Source: Bradyrhizobium sp. WBAH42
GTDB lineage: Bacteria > Pseudomonadota > Alphaproteobacteria > Rhizobiales > Xanthobacteraceae
Direction: 5' to 3'
Length of the DNA stretch: 64,000 bases
Assembly (NCBI RefSeq): GCF_024585265.1
Contig: NZ_CP036533.1
Coordinates: 2,427,001 to 2,491,000, forward strand
Shown here: positions 1 through 8,710 of the stretch, piece by piece
Position numbering within the stretch: the first letter of the stretch is position 1
Layout of the letters: each line of letters starts with the position of its first letter
Position numbers and translations under genes: made by a program
Notes under the pieces: model-generated
The model's database searches: none
Told to the model about the DNA's origin: nothing
Seen by the model: the letters and a program-made list of their open reading frames with translations, nothing else

Positions 1-845
1 TGCGGAATGTCGAGCACGATGCAGGGCATGGTGGAGCGCAGCGTGTCGAACACGGCATCGAAGGCGTCGGTGCCGAAATCATAGACCCGGTCGAGCGTCG
101 CAGGCGCCGCCAGCAGGCTGAGATGGTCGGTGCACTTCGACAGCAGGCGGTCGATGAAGGCGGTGTCGACGCGGTCGGGCGAGAACACGGCGTCGGCGAT
201 GCCCTGCGGCGGATCCTGGTTGTAGTCGAGGCCAGCGGTGCCGAAGGCGAGATCGAGGTCGGCGACGACGGCATCCATTGCGAGGTCGCGCGCGATCGCC
301 CAGGCGACGTTATGGGAGATGGTGGAGGCGCCGACGCCCCCCTTGGCGCCGACCACGGCGATGATGCGGCCGACCGCCTTGGCTTCCGGCGCCGAGAACA
401 GGTTGCAGATCGAGCGCACGACGTCGATCGCGCCGACCGGCGCGAGCACGTAATCGCTGACGCCGCGGCGCACCAGCTCGCGGTAGAGCGTGACGTCGTT
501 GATGCGGCCGATCACGACCACGCGGGTGCCGGCATCGCAGACGGTGGCGAGCTGGTCGAGCCCGCCCAGCAGGTCGTTGCGGCCATCGCTCTCGAGCACG
601 ATCACGTTCGGCGTGGGAGCCGAGCGGTAGGCTTCGATCGCGGCCGCCATGCCGCCCATCTGGATCTTCAGGTGAGCCTTGCCGAGACGGCGATCCTCGC
701 CGGCCGACTGTACCGCGGCGGCCGTCTCCACGGTTTCGCAGAAGGCCTGGACCGAGACGCGCGGCGCGGGCGCAATATGCTCCTCGACCGGCGGAGGAGC
801 TGCTGCCGGCTGCTCTTCGTGTGTCTGGCGCGCGTAACTGATCAT
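1..845 (-). CDS. cpaE: CpaE/TadZ-like pilus assembly ATPase (partial, C-terminus beyond window)
   Basis: Read directly on the minus strand; the frame stays open to the window edge, giving about 281 residues without a stop. The N-terminal part (about 30-165) resembles a receiver-like domain. It is followed by a deviant Walker A motif GAKGGVGAST and a MinD/ParA-type segment with VADLDLAFGT, which is the CpaE/TadZ layout. In the Tad system this protein localises the secretion machinery at the inner membrane or pole. The start ATG at 845 overlaps the cpaD stop as ATGA, so the two are translationally coupled. The C-terminal part and any downstream cpaF/tadBC genes lie outside the window. Confidence 0.88.
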   Translation of the reverse strand, partial: MISYARQTHEEQPAAAPPPVEEHIAPAPRVSVQAFCETVETAAAVQSAGEDRRLGKAHLKIQMGGMAAAIEAYRSAPTPNVIVLESDGRNDLLGGLDQLATVCDAGTRVVVIGRINDVTLYRELVRRGVSDYVLAPVGAIDVVRSICNLFSAPEAKAVGRIIAVVGAKGGVGASTISHNVAWAIARDLAMDAVVADLDLAFGTAGLDYNQDPPQGIADAVFSPDRVDTAFIDRLLSKCTDHLSLLAAPATLDRVYDFGTDAFDAVFDTLRSTMPCIVLDIP

Positions 846-1576
846 TTGCCTGTGTCGCTGAGTTTGGCCTTGTCGGCATCGGGATAGGCGACACCCGTCG
901 GCATTCCCTTACGATACTTCTCGAAGGCGGCGGTGCGCCGTATCGTGTAGGAAGGTGTCTCGGGCCGCGGCTGCTCGAGGTCGGATGGATTGTCGACCAT
1001 GGCCGCGAGGTTGCGCTGATAGGCGCAGCCGTAATTGTAATAGTCCTTGTTCTCGAACCAGCTCTTGTTCTTCATCGAAGGCCCGATGTCGTCCGGCCAC
1101 AGGCCGCAGGGACCCGCGACCGCGGCGATCTTGGAATAAGTGAGCCGGATCGGCGGCAGGAACCGCTTGTCCTCGGGCTGATAGGGACGAATGGTGACCC
1201 CGCGCGGCGGAACGCCTGCCCCTGCCAGCATGGCCTGGATCTCGCGCATCGTATCCGCGACCGGACGCGCATTGGGCGTGCCGGACGGCACGTCGATGTG
1301 AATGGCACCGGTACCTTCGTGCAACCATGCCGATGCGACGCCCATCACGTCCGCGCGTTGGGCGGCGGTCAATCCGCCGCGGGCATGACCGACGAAGACG
1401 ACGATCGAGCGGTTCTGCTCCTCGATCGCGATCGGATGGCGCTGCTTGTAGTCGTCGGGAATGGAGGCGGTAACGACCTCGTTGTGCTGGCAGCCGCCGA
1501 GCGCGAGCGTCAGGCCGACAAGCGCGCCGCCGAGGCGGACGGCGCGTTTGCGAAGCTGGGGTGGTCTTGTGGTCAT
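842..1576 (-). CDS. cpaD: CpaD pilus biogenesis lipoprotein
   Basis: A 244-residue protein with a basic N-terminus, a hydrophobic stretch and a lipobox ending LALGGC (Cys29), so probably an outer-membrane lipoprotein. The remainder matches the CpaD family: a central segment with RPVADTMREI, followed by GPCGLWPDD and a Cys-containing segment NYGCAYQRNLAAMV. CpaD is thought to support secretin assembly in Tad pili. It lies 20 bases after cpaC and overlaps cpaE by four bases, so it is part of a cpaBCDE operon. Confidence 0.9.
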   Translation of the reverse strand: MTTRPPQLRKRAVRLGGALVGLTLALGGCQHNEVVTASIPDDYKQRHPIAIEEQNRSIVVFVGHARGGLTAAQRADVMGVASAWLHEGTGAIHIDVPSGTPNARPVADTMREIQAMLAGAGVPPRGVTIRPYQPEDKRFLPPIRLTYSKIAAVAGPCGLWPDDIGPSMKNKSWFENKDYYNYGCAYQRNLAAMVDNPSDLEQPRPETPSYTIRRTAAFEKYRKGMPTGVAYPDADKAKLSDTGK

Positions 1577-1596
1577 CGTAGAGTCCCCGTTCCGCC

Positions 1597-3087
1597 TCAG
1601 TCGGTGATGAAGCCGTAGGTGCCGCGGTAGTTCTTGGCCGGTTCGGTGCGTCCGGGCACGCCGTAGAGCCGGTTGATGTTGCCGATCAGCTGGGCTTGCG
1701 GATCGGCAGGCGGGGCGAAGCCGTCATCCGGCCGCGACAGGTCCTTCGGCGCCACCGCGCGGACAACATAGGGCGTCACGATCACGACCAGCTCGGTCGC
1801 GTTGTTGACGAAGTCGCGGCTGCGGAACAGCGTGCCCAGGATCGGCAGCTGCATCAGCCCCGGCAATCCGCTGATTGCCTGCTTGGTCTGCTGCTGGATC
1901 AGGCCGGCCATCGCCATCGCGCCGCCGGAGGGAATTTCCAGCGAGGTCTCGGCGCGGCGGGTCCTGATCGAGGGGACCGTCAGCGAGTTCACCGTGTTCG
2001 TGGTCACCGCCTGCGACAGCGTGATCGCATTCTCGTTCGACAGCTCCGAGACCTCGGTCATCACCCGCAGGCTGATCTTGCCCTCGCTCAGCACGACGGG
2101 GGTGAAGTTCAGCGAGATGCCGAACTTCTTGAAGCTGATCTGGGTGGTACAGACATGCGTGGTGGGATCGCAGGCATAGCCTGCCGGAACCGGGAATTCA
2201 CCGCCGGCGATGAACGTCGCCGATTCACCGGAGATCGCAGTCAAATTCGGTTCGGCCAGCGTGCGGATCACGCCGGCGGTTTCCATCGCGCGCAGCGTGG
2301 CCTGCACCGACGGGGCGGCGCCGAACTTCGTGGTCAGGTTGTTGCCGTCCACGAGGTTCTTGCCGAGCGCCGTGAACGGGTTCGAATTGGTGAAGCTCAC
2401 CACCGACGTGCCGTAGTTCAGGTTGGCGGTGAGGTCGATGCCGAGCTGCTTGACGATGTTGCGCTGGACCTCGGCCACCGTCACCTTGAGCATGATCTGG
2501 TCGCGGCCGCGTACCACGATCGAGTTCACCACCTTGTCGGCGCCGCCAGCCAGGCGCGCGGCGAGGTCGTTGGCCTGCTGCGCTTCCAGCGGATTGGCAG
2601 CGGTGCCGGTCAGGACGATGCCGTCGCCGAGGCCGTCGATCTGGATGTCCGAATTGGGCAGGACCTGCTTCAGCGCGGCCCGCACGCCGTTGAGGTCGCG
2701 CTTCACCGCGATGTCATAGGCCGCAATCTGCTGCCCGGCGGAATCGAAGAACACGATGTTGGTCTGGCCGACCGCGGCGCCGATGATATAGGCGCGCTGC
2801 GCCGAACGGACCACCGCGTTGGCGATCTTGGGATCGGCGACCAGCACGTCCTTGATGTCGCGCGGCAGGTCGATGACGATGGACTTGCCGACGCCGAGCG
2901 AAAGGAAACGCGCATTGATCTGGCCGTCCGCCGCGGCCGGCGCCACGGGGCGGTAATCGGCTGCGACCGCCGGGGCGATCGCCGGATTGACCCCCAGCGC
3001 GAGGGCGGCCGAAAACGACAGGGCGCGGACCAGTGAGGTCCGCATCGTCGCCGAATCTGCCCTGCAATTGATGTCGACTGTCTTCAT
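1597..3087 (-). CDS. cpaC: CpaC/RcpA outer-membrane secretin of the Tad pilus
   Basis: This 496-residue protein has an N-terminal export signal (hydrophobic stretch ending near APAVAAD) and a pilus/secretin N-domain at about 50-120. A BON-like segment with DIQIDGLGDGIVLTG (about 145-160) is followed by the secretin beta-barrel domain in the C-terminal half, seen in VPSGGAMAMAGLIQ and LPILGTLFRSRDF followed by TELVVIVTPYVV. It forms the outer-membrane pore for the Flp pilus. Its start overlaps the cpaB stop by four bases. An internal Met (residue 15) just before the hydrophobic signal is an alternative start. Confidence 0.93.
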   Translation of the reverse strand: MKTVDINCRADSATMRTSLVRALSFSAALALGVNPAIAPAVAADYRPVAPAAADGQINARFLSLGVGKSIVIDLPRDIKDVLVADPKIANAVVRSAQRAYIIGAAVGQTNIVFFDSAGQQIAAYDIAVKRDLNGVRAALKQVLPNSDIQIDGLGDGIVLTGTAANPLEAQQANDLAARLAGGADKVVNSIVVRGRDQIMLKVTVAEVQRNIVKQLGIDLTANLNYGTSVVSFTNSNPFTALGKNLVDGNNLTTKFGAAPSVQATLRAMETAGVIRTLAEPNLTAISGESATFIAGGEFPVPAGYACDPTTHVCTTQISFKKFGISLNFTPVVLSEGKISLRVMTEVSELSNENAITLSQAVTTNTVNSLTVPSIRTRRAETSLEIPSGGAMAMAGLIQQQTKQAISGLPGLMQLPILGTLFRSRDFVNNATELVVIVTPYVVRAVAPKDLSRPDDGFAPPADPQAQLIGNINRLYGVPGRTEPAKNYRGTYGFITD

Positions 3088-3881
3088 CGTGCCTTAGCCG
3101 TCTGACTTGGAATGCCGTAGCGAATGATCGAGACCCCCTCGCGCTTCTGCGCGGAGTCATCGAGCGTGATCTCGCTCATCTTGACGTCGACGATGCTGCG
3201 CAGCGCCAGCGACAGCGTGCCGCTCTGACGCGCCGCGGAGAGCGTTGCGGTCTGCGCGGGATTGAGCTCGAGGGTGACGGTCTTGCCGACCACCGCGTTC
3301 TGCCCGTCTTTTTCCTTGGGCGCCTGGTCGATGGCGAGGACGCGGATATTGGCCAGGATGATCTCGGAGGTGACGATGTCGGGAGCGCCGCTGCTCTGGT
3401 CCGGGTTCTTGAGCCGGCGCGTGAGCAGGACGTCGACGCGGTCGTTGGGCAGGATGAAGCCGCCTGCGCCGGTCTCCGGCGAGATCTCGGTCGAGATCGC
3501 CCGCATGCCGGTGGGCAGGATTGCCGCCATGAAGCCGGAACCTTCGGCCTTGACCAGCTTCTGGTCCCGGATCGGCTCACCCTGAATGAAAGGCGCGCGC
3601 GCGATCGAGCCGGTCACCTGGGTCGCGCCATCGGGGCGCTCGTTGCGTCGGATGAAGGTGGCGCTGGCGGTCGCGGTCGGCCAGGTCTGCCATTGCACGT
3701 CTTCGGGCTTCACGGTCTGGCCGAGGCCGATGTCGTTCTTCGCGACGAGGACGTCGACCGTCGGCAGCTGCGCGACCGGAACCGGAGGCGGCGCAGAATT
3801 GTCGGTGCCGCTCGCCAGGTACGCGGCGACGCCGCCGGCGCAGATCGCGGCCGTCAGGACGACAATGCGTGCCCTATTCAT
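3084..3881 (-). CDS. cpaB: CpaB/RcpC pilus assembly protein
   Basis: A 265-residue protein with one N-terminal membrane or signal segment (VVLTAAICAGGVAAYLASG), then an SAF domain (around LGQTVKPEDVQW) and a C-terminal RcpC domain with AVVGKTVTLELNPAQ. CpaB is a periplasmic partner of the CpaC secretin. I chose the ATG at 3881 over the upstream in-frame start at 3929 because it begins at the signal peptide and has GGAAAG about ten bases upstream. It follows cpaA in the same direction after about 130 bases. Confidence 0.9.
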   Translation of the reverse strand: MNRARIVVLTAAICAGGVAAYLASGTDNSAPPPVPVAQLPTVDVLVAKNDIGLGQTVKPEDVQWQTWPTATASATFIRRNERPDGATQVTGSIARAPFIQGEPIRDQKLVKAEGSGFMAAILPTGMRAISTEISPETGAGGFILPNDRVDVLLTRRLKNPDQSSGAPDIVTSEIILANIRVLAIDQAPKEKDGQNAVVGKTVTLELNPAQTATLSAARQSGTLSLALRSIVDVKMSEITLDDSAQKREGVSIIRYGIPSQTAKAR

Positions 3882-4010
3882 ACGCTTCAACTTTCCAACA
3901 ATACGCCGCGACGCTGCCGCCGCCGTCATCGGCAGTTGACCAGCTATTCGTCAAAGCATGGTTAATGAGGCGTATCTAAATCGCCTTAACGCCGGGTTTA
4001 CCCTGGGCGT

Positions 4011-4535
4011 TCAGCGCAGTGCGAGGTGAGCGAGGTCGATCGCCTTCACCCATTCGGTCTCCGGGTAGACCATCAGCGCGCTCAGCGCGAGCGCGATGCC
4101 GTAGGGAATGCCGCTCTCCTTGGCGTGCAGCCGAGCGAGCCAGGCCTGTCCTGCCAGCCCGTACGGCAGCGGCCACTGCCGGAACTGGAGCAGAAGCAGC
4201 GTCAGCGCACCGCCGAACAGCGAGGCGTAGAGCAGGAAGTTCATCAGATGTGGGAAGCCGAACCAGAGCGCGACGGAAGCCGCGACCTTGGCGTCGCCGC
4301 CGCCCACCCAGCCCATGGCGAAGCAGGTGAAGGCCACGACCAGGAGAAGCGCACCGGCGCCGACATGGCTCAGCATCTCGTAAGGTGCCATGCCACCGGC
4401 GAGGGCGAGCGCGAAGAAGCCTGCCACCAGCGCCAGCGACACGCGGTTCGAGATCGTCATCGTGAAGAGATCGCTCGCCGCGGCGAACGCCATCAGGGCC
4501 GGGAAGAGCAGAAGGCGCGCAAGGTCGAGGATCAT
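4011..4535 (-). CDS. cpaA: CpaA prepilin peptidase (A24 family)
   Basis: A 174-residue integral membrane protein of the short, methylase-less prepilin peptidase type. The two catalytic aspartates are visible: Asp22 in AAASDLFTM and Asp81 in the GGGDAK motif after the third hydrophobic segment. It cleaves the leader of the Flp prepilin (and possibly the TadE/F-like pseudopilins) at the inner membrane. Its length and motifs fit CpaA/TadV rather than the long PilD enzymes. It lies between the pilin gene and cpaB, all leftward. Confidence 0.92.
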   Translation of the reverse strand: MILDLARLLLFPALMAFAAASDLFTMTISNRVSLALVAGFFALALAGGMAPYEMLSHVGAGALLLVVAFTCFAMGWVGGGDAKVAASVALWFGFPHLMNFLLYASLFGGALTLLLLQFRQWPLPYGLAGQAWLARLHAKESGIPYGIALALSALMVYPETEWVKAIDLAHLALR

Positions 4536-4656
4536 GGGCTGCGTCTTGGGGCCTGGGTTTGTCGCGGGAGCTGGCGTCGGGCGATGCTAGCGCGCGATGC
4601 TAAACAAACCGACAACGGGGCACGGGCGCGCGGGCCCTCGGCCGCCGAACGCGCCT

Positions 4657-4803
4657 TCACCAGAAGCTGGCGATGCGTGCGGCGAGCGCGACCGTCGCAA
4701 CCAGCAGCGCAAGGCAGATCCAATAGACCGGCGAGCCGGCCTGCGCCGCTTCCGCCTCGCGCGCCGCAACCGCGGCATCGGTTCTTACCTTGTGCAACGC
4801 CAC
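4657..4803 (-). CDS. small single-TM protein between the pilin and cpaA (unrecognised)
   Basis: A 48-codon frame on the minus strand, starting at GTG 4803 and stopping at 4657. It has a charged Ala/Glu-rich N-terminal half (DAAVAAREAEAAQAG) followed by one clear membrane helix (VYWICLALLVATVALAARIA). It lies just after the pilin terminator and before cpaA. The ribosome site is weak and the start is uncertain. The charged-then-hydrophobic pattern and good codon use make it more than a chance ORF, but I do not recognise a family. Confidence 0.5.
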   Translation of the reverse strand: MALHKVRTDAAVAAREAEAAQAGSPVYWICLALLVATVALAARIASFW

Positions 4804-4821
4804 TGGAACTCGCCGTCTTCA

Positions 4822-4850
4822 GAAAAACAAACGCCCCGGAGGTCCGGGGC
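4822..4850 (-). terminator. Rho-independent terminator after the Flp pilin gene
   Basis: Stem GCCCCGGA / TCCGGGGC (4833-4840 with 4843-4850), followed on the minus strand by a T-rich run (GTTTGTTTTTC). It lies 25 bases after the pilin stop. The T run on the other side (4851-4854) means it could also work on the plus strand. It would let abundant pilin mRNA end before cpaA. Confidence 0.8.
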
Positions 4851-4874
4851 TTTTGTCGTCGTTCGTGGACCCGC

Positions 4875-5039
4875 TTACTTCAGCGAGGTGCTGATCGAGG
4901 TGAACTTGGCGTTCAGCGTGGTGCCGAGATTGTTGACGACGGTGATGATGGCCAGCGCGATGCCGGCGGCGATCAGGCCGTATTCGATGGCGGTGGCGCC
5001 GGATTCATCCTTCGCGAAACGCGCAATCAAGTTCTTCAT
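4875..5039 (-). CDS. flp: Flp-type prepilin (major Tad pilin)
   Basis: A 54-residue prepilin. The short basic leader ends at Gly14 and the mature part begins ATAIEYGLIAAGIA, with the conserved Glu at +5 and adjacent Tyr (the Flp motif), followed by one hydrophobic helix. CpaA should cut after Gly14. The ATG at 5039 has GGAG eight bases upstream; the longer in-frame start at 5474 is not credible for this family. A strong terminator follows. The 270 bases upstream, shared with the divergent hydroxylase gene, must hold its promoter. Confidence 0.93.
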   Translation of the reverse strand: MKNLIARFAKDESGATAIEYGLIAAGIALAIITVVNNLGTTLNAKFTSISTSLK

Positions 5040-5310
5040 GAACAAAACTCCGTCTGGGTGGGGACCGCCTCGTTCGGCGCTGTCGTTGACGTGACGACCA
5101 TGAGAGCCGAGCTCTTTCGGGGGAGTTAATTCGATCGGGTAAACCCAGCTCCGGCGCGATGCTTTTGCCCAGAGTGAATTTCGCCTTAAGACGGCCTCTG
5201 CAATTCGTTCCGGTTCCGGATGCCTCGCCAACGCGGCGCCTGCTTCACCCTCCCTTAAATTTCGCGGAGTAGGCGTAAGGCTACAGCGGAATTCGCGGAG
5301 AGAGGCGACG

Positions 5311-6138
5311 ATGTCGAGCCTGCCCATGCAAGTCGCCTTGATGCTCGGCGAGACCATCGTGAAGGTGATCCCGGTCACCTTCCTGCTCGCGGCGGTCTTC
5401 ACCGTGCTGGAGCATTTCTGGGCCTGCAATCCCGGCGCGCCGTGGTGGCGCAAGCGGGAGATCGTCACCGACATCTGCTACTGGTTCTTCGTCCCGGTGT
5501 TCGCCCGCACCATGCGGATCGGGCTGCTGGTCGTCGGCGCCAGCGTCGTCTTCAACATCCACGATGCCGACGAGCTCATCGCCTTCTACGACAACGGCCA
5601 CGGTCCGCTGGCGCAGCTGCCGCTGTGGCTGCAGGCCCTGCTGTTCCTGGTGCTGTCCGATTTCATGCTGTACTGGCTGCACCGGCTATTCCACGACGGC
5701 GGCTTCTGGAAATATCACGCGGTCCATCATTCGTCGGAGGAGATCGGCTGGATCTCCGCGGCCCGTTTTCATCCGGTCAATCTCTTGCTCGGGACGATCA
5801 GCGTCGACGTCCTGCTGCTGATGGCAGGCATCTCCCCGAACGTCATGGTCTGGGTTGGCCCGTTCACCACCTTCCATTCGGCCTTCGTGCACGCCAACCT
5901 GAACTGGACCTTCGGACCGTTCAAATACGTGCTGGCGACGCCGGTCTTCCATCGCTGGCACCACACCTCGCTCGAAGAGGGCGGGGACACCAATTTCGCC
6001 GGAACGTTCCCGATCTGGGACGTGCTGTTCGGCACCTTCCGCATGCCGGCGGGCAGGCTGCCGCAGGATTACGGCAAGGACGAAGCGAGCATGCCCAAGG
6101 AGATCGGAGGCCAGCTCGCCTATCCGTTTCGGCACTAG
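5311..6138 (+). CDS. sterol desaturase / fatty acid hydroxylase superfamily membrane protein
   Basis: A 275-residue membrane protein with the histidine clusters of the di-iron fatty acid hydroxylase superfamily: HRLFH, HAVHH and HRWHH, with further His in the ARFHPVN region. Members hydroxylate or desaturate lipid chains or sterol-like substrates at the membrane; the substrate cannot be told from sequence. GAGAGAGG five bases before the ATG supports the start. It is divergent from the pilin gene and followed by pilus genes, but a link to pili is only positional. Confidence 0.85.
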   Translation: MSSLPMQVALMLGETIVKVIPVTFLLAAVFTVLEHFWACNPGAPWWRKREIVTDICYWFFVPVFARTMRIGLLVVGASVVFNIHDADELIAFYDNGHGPLAQLPLWLQALLFLVLSDFMLYWLHRLFHDGGFWKYHAVHHSSEEIGWISAARFHPVNLLLGTISVDVLLLMAGISPNVMVWVGPFTTFHSAFVHANLNWTFGPFKYVLATPVFHRWHHTSLEEGGDTNFAGTFPIWDVLFGTFRMPAGRLPQDYGKDEASMPKEIGGQLAYPFRH

Positions 6139-6288
6139 GGGGCGGGCCCCGCAAATATCCGTCCGTTCAAACAATACGCGGCGAGTTTGCGGAACGTTCA
6201 CGAATTAAAGGCAGGTTAGCCGGGTCGGGCACCGGCTCCGCTGTATTCGGTCGTTTCTGCCGGTTTGTGACGTCCCGGGGGTAAGAGT

Positions 6289-6792
6289 ATGCGTAAAGAA
6301 ATGCTGCGCCGTCATGTGCGCGTCTGTCTTCTGGTTGCCGCTGCGATGCTGGCAACGCCGGCCGCAGGCCTCGCCGAGCCCGTCGCCGATACCATCGCGG
6401 TCAATGTCGACCAGGCCAAGCTGGTGCGACTGCCCGGCAAGGTGGCGACCATCGTGGTCGGCAATCCCCTGATCGCCGACGTCACGCTCCAGCCCGGCGG
6501 CATGATCGTCGTGACCGGAAAGGGCTACGGGGCCACCAACTTCATCGCGCTCGACCGCGGCGGCGAGATTCTGGTGGACCGCCAGATCCAGGTCGAAGGT
6601 CCGAGCGACCGGCTCGTCACCGTCTATCGCGGCATCGAGCGCGAGTCCTACAGCTGCGTACCGCTTTGCCAGCGCCGCGTGACGCTCGGCGACAGCGATG
6701 CCTACTTCAACAACGCGATGAGCCAGGCCGGTACGCTGAGCAGCAGCGCCAGCGGCGGTGCGGGTGCCGGCGCGGCTGCCAAGCCAAACTAG
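6289..6792 (+). CDS. exported pilus-formation N-domain protein (CpaC N-terminal paralogue)
   Basis: A 167-residue protein with a signal peptide (basic start, then LLVAAAMLATPAAGLA). Residues about 35-105 match the N-terminal domain shared by secretins of Tad and type II/III systems (VDQAKLVRLPGKVATIVVGN and GKGYGATNFIALD). It has no secretin barrel. A Cys pair follows (SYSCVPLCQRRVTLGD), then a Ser/Gly/Ala-rich tail. GGGGG lies eight bases before the ATG. It probably acts in the periplasm with the Tad apparatus. It is the first gene of a rightward pilus group. Confidence 0.8.
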   Translation: MRKEMLRRHVRVCLLVAAAMLATPAAGLAEPVADTIAVNVDQAKLVRLPGKVATIVVGNPLIADVTLQPGGMIVVTGKGYGATNFIALDRGGEILVDRQIQVEGPSDRLVTVYRGIERESYSCVPLCQRRVTLGDSDAYFNNAMSQAGTLSSSASGGAGAGAAAKPN

Positions 6793-7000
6793 CCGACCGG
6801 CCGGCCTGCACCCCGCGAGGCCGCTCGCCGCTTCGCCGGCGTCTCTCCGCGCGCCGTATTTCAGCGCGCTTCGGGACGCGCCTGGTTAACGCAGTCTTAA
6901 CGGCGCGGTCCGCCGGCTGCGGATCGTCTGAAACACTTAGACAATCAGTTTCCGCTATTGAACGGGCAGATGATCGCCGGTCGCTGGGGAATTTGACGAG

Positions 7001-7582
7001 ATGCCATCGCCTGCACCTACGAGGTTCACGCTGCGGAAGGCGCTGCTCCGGTTTCGCGGCAACCGCCGCGGCTCCGCAGCCGTCGAGTTTGCGCTGGTCG
7101 CACCGATGTTCTTCGCGCTGCTGTTCGCCATCATCGAGACGGCGCTCATGTTCTTCTCGAGCCAGGTGCTTGAGACCATCGCGCAGGACTCCGCGCGCGC
7201 GATTTTGACCGGCCAGGCCCAGGCACAAGGCGGCTCGGTGGCGGCCTGTCAGACCGCGCCCAACACCGTCTCCGCGTGCGATCAGACGACGTTCAAGGCC
7301 TTTGTCTGCACCAAGATCCCGGCGCTGTTCGATTGCAGCAAGCTTTATGTCGACGTTGTCAGCACCAGCTCCTTCGGGACGCTCAGCCTCACCAACTTCG
7401 GCACTTCCTGCACCTTCAATCCCTCCGGCATGCAGTACAGTGCCGGAAGCTCCGGACAGGTCGTCGTGGTGCGCCTGTTCTATCAGTGGCCGCTCATCGT
7501 CACCGGTCTCGGCTACAACATGGGATGCAACAACAAGCGGCTGATGGTGGCGACGGCGGCGTTCAAGAACGAACCCTTCTGA
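7001..7582 (+). CDS. TadE-like minor pilin / pseudopilin
   Basis: A 193-residue protein. An N-terminal basic stretch leads into GSAAVEFALVAPMFFALLFA, the TadE-family signature with the conserved Glu in the first part of the membrane helix. A periplasmic domain with several Cys follows. Such proteins are processed by the prepilin peptidase and needed for Flp pilus formation. It lies immediately before a second TadE/G-like gene, with a gap of only five bases, so they form an operon. Confidence 0.85.
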   Translation: MPSPAPTRFTLRKALLRFRGNRRGSAAVEFALVAPMFFALLFAIIETALMFFSSQVLETIAQDSARAILTGQAQAQGGSVAACQTAPNTVSACDQTTFKAFVCTKIPALFDCSKLYVDVVSTSSFGTLSLTNFGTSCTFNPSGMQYSAGSSGQVVVVRLFYQWPLIVTGLGYNMGCNNKRLMVATAAFKNEPF

Positions 7583-7587
7583 GGCAG

Positions 7588-8220
7588 ATGGACCTGGGCG
7601 GACCGATGCGGGCGATTGCGAACATCTGGAGGAATGCACGCGGCTCCGTGCGCGGCTTCGTCGCCGACAAGCGCGCGCTGGCGGCGACCGAATTCGCGAT
7701 CATCGTACCGCTGATGCTGGTGATGTTCTTCGGCACCGTCGAATTTTCGTCGGCCGTGGCGATCGACCGCAAAATCACGTTGATCGCGCGGACATTGTCC
7801 GATCTGACGTCGCAGTCGACGACGCTCGACGATGCCAGCATGAAGGATTCGTTCACGGCAAGCATCTCGGTCGTCATGCCCTACGACGCGACGCTCGTGA
7901 AGGGCACGATCTCGCAGATCTACATCGACGCCAACAGCGTCGCCAAGGTCCAGTGGAGCAAGGCCGGCACGATTGCGAGCGGCGCGACGCAAGCCACGCT
8001 TGCGACCTCGACTCGGACCGCCGGCGACACGGTCACCACGATGATTCCCCCGACGCTCCTGATTCCGTCGAGTTATCTCATTCTGAGCGAGGTCAAGTAC
8101 ACTTACACGCCGACCATCGGCTACGTGTTGAAGTCGAGCGTGACGCTGAGCGATCTCTCCTACACGCGGCCGCGTCAGGTCGTCTGCGTGCCCTACAACA
8201 ACGTGCCCTCGACCTGTTGA
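7588..8220 (+). CDS. TadG/TadE-like pilus protein
   Basis: About 210 residues. The membrane helix contains AATEFAIIVPLMLVMFFG, again a TadE-type motif, followed by a periplasmic domain rich in Ser and Thr. Two starts are possible: ATG 7588 (GAGG only three bases upstream) and ATG 7606. A longer in-frame extension overlaps the upstream gene and was rejected. It pairs with the upstream TadE-like protein. A strong terminator follows 20 bases later. Confidence 0.83.
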   Translation: MDLGGPMRAIANIWRNARGSVRGFVADKRALAATEFAIIVPLMLVMFFGTVEFSSAVAIDRKITLIARTLSDLTSQSTTLDDASMKDSFTASISVVMPYDATLVKGTISQIYIDANSVAKVQWSKAGTIASGATQATLATSTRTAGDTVTTMIPPTLLIPSSYLILSEVKYTYTPTIGYVLKSSVTLSDLSYTRPRQVVCVPYNNVPSTC

Positions 8221-8242
8221 GACTTGCCAGCCGCCCGTGATG

Positions 8243-8273
8243 AAAAAGGCCGTGCGTCACGCACGGCCTTTTT
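8243..8273. terminator. bidirectional terminator between tadG-like gene and cspA
   Basis: AAAAAGGCCGTGCG / CGCACGGCCTTTTT form a 14-bp perfect stem with a three-base loop (8243-8256 and 8260-8273). The flanking A and T runs let it work in both directions. It separates two convergent transcription units. Confidence 0.9.
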
Positions 8274-8307
8274 GCTTTGGCTCGATCGGGCCACCGGCCC
8301 GGTGGGC

Positions 8308-8520
8308 TCAGCCCGCAGCGCGCAGGTTGTCGGCTGCCGACTTGCCGGAACGGCGGTCGGCCACGATCTCGTAGGAGATCTTCTGGCCCTCGCGCAGCGA
8401 GCCGAGGCCGGCGCGCTCGACGGCGCTGATGTGAACGAACACGTCCTGGCCGCCGTCGTCGGGCTGAATGAAGCCGAAACCCTTGGTCGCGTTAAACCAC
8501 TTCACGGTTCCCATGCTCAT
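8308..8520 (-). CDS. cspA: cold shock protein (CspA family)
   Basis: A 70-residue single cold-shock domain protein: [20 protein letters not shown] contains RNP1-type KGFGFI, and DVFVHISAV is RNP2. The ATG at 8520 has AAGGA at a suitable distance; an upstream in-frame start adds eight unusual residues. It binds single-stranded nucleic acid and melts RNA structure. It lies in line with an IF-1 homologue and a DEAD-box helicase. The 254-base leader upstream could carry a regulated 5' UTR. Confidence 0.95.
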   Translation of the reverse strand: MSMGTVKWFNATKGFGFIQPDDGGQDVFVHISAVERAGLGSLREGQKISYEIVADRRSGKSAADNLRAAG

Positions 8521-8710
8521 GGGGTAGTCCTTCTCAGATAACACAATGTCGGAGCCCGCTCGCGCGGGCAGGGTTAGATCGAATTTCTGGAAGGGTCGTC
8601 AGCGTGTCTGAACCGGCTGTACCGGTGGATGCCAATGTCGTCCGGCCGAAAATCGATTAATTCATTTTATCGGAAACGAGGGTCCGAAACAATCCGGACG
8701 CGCACGATTT

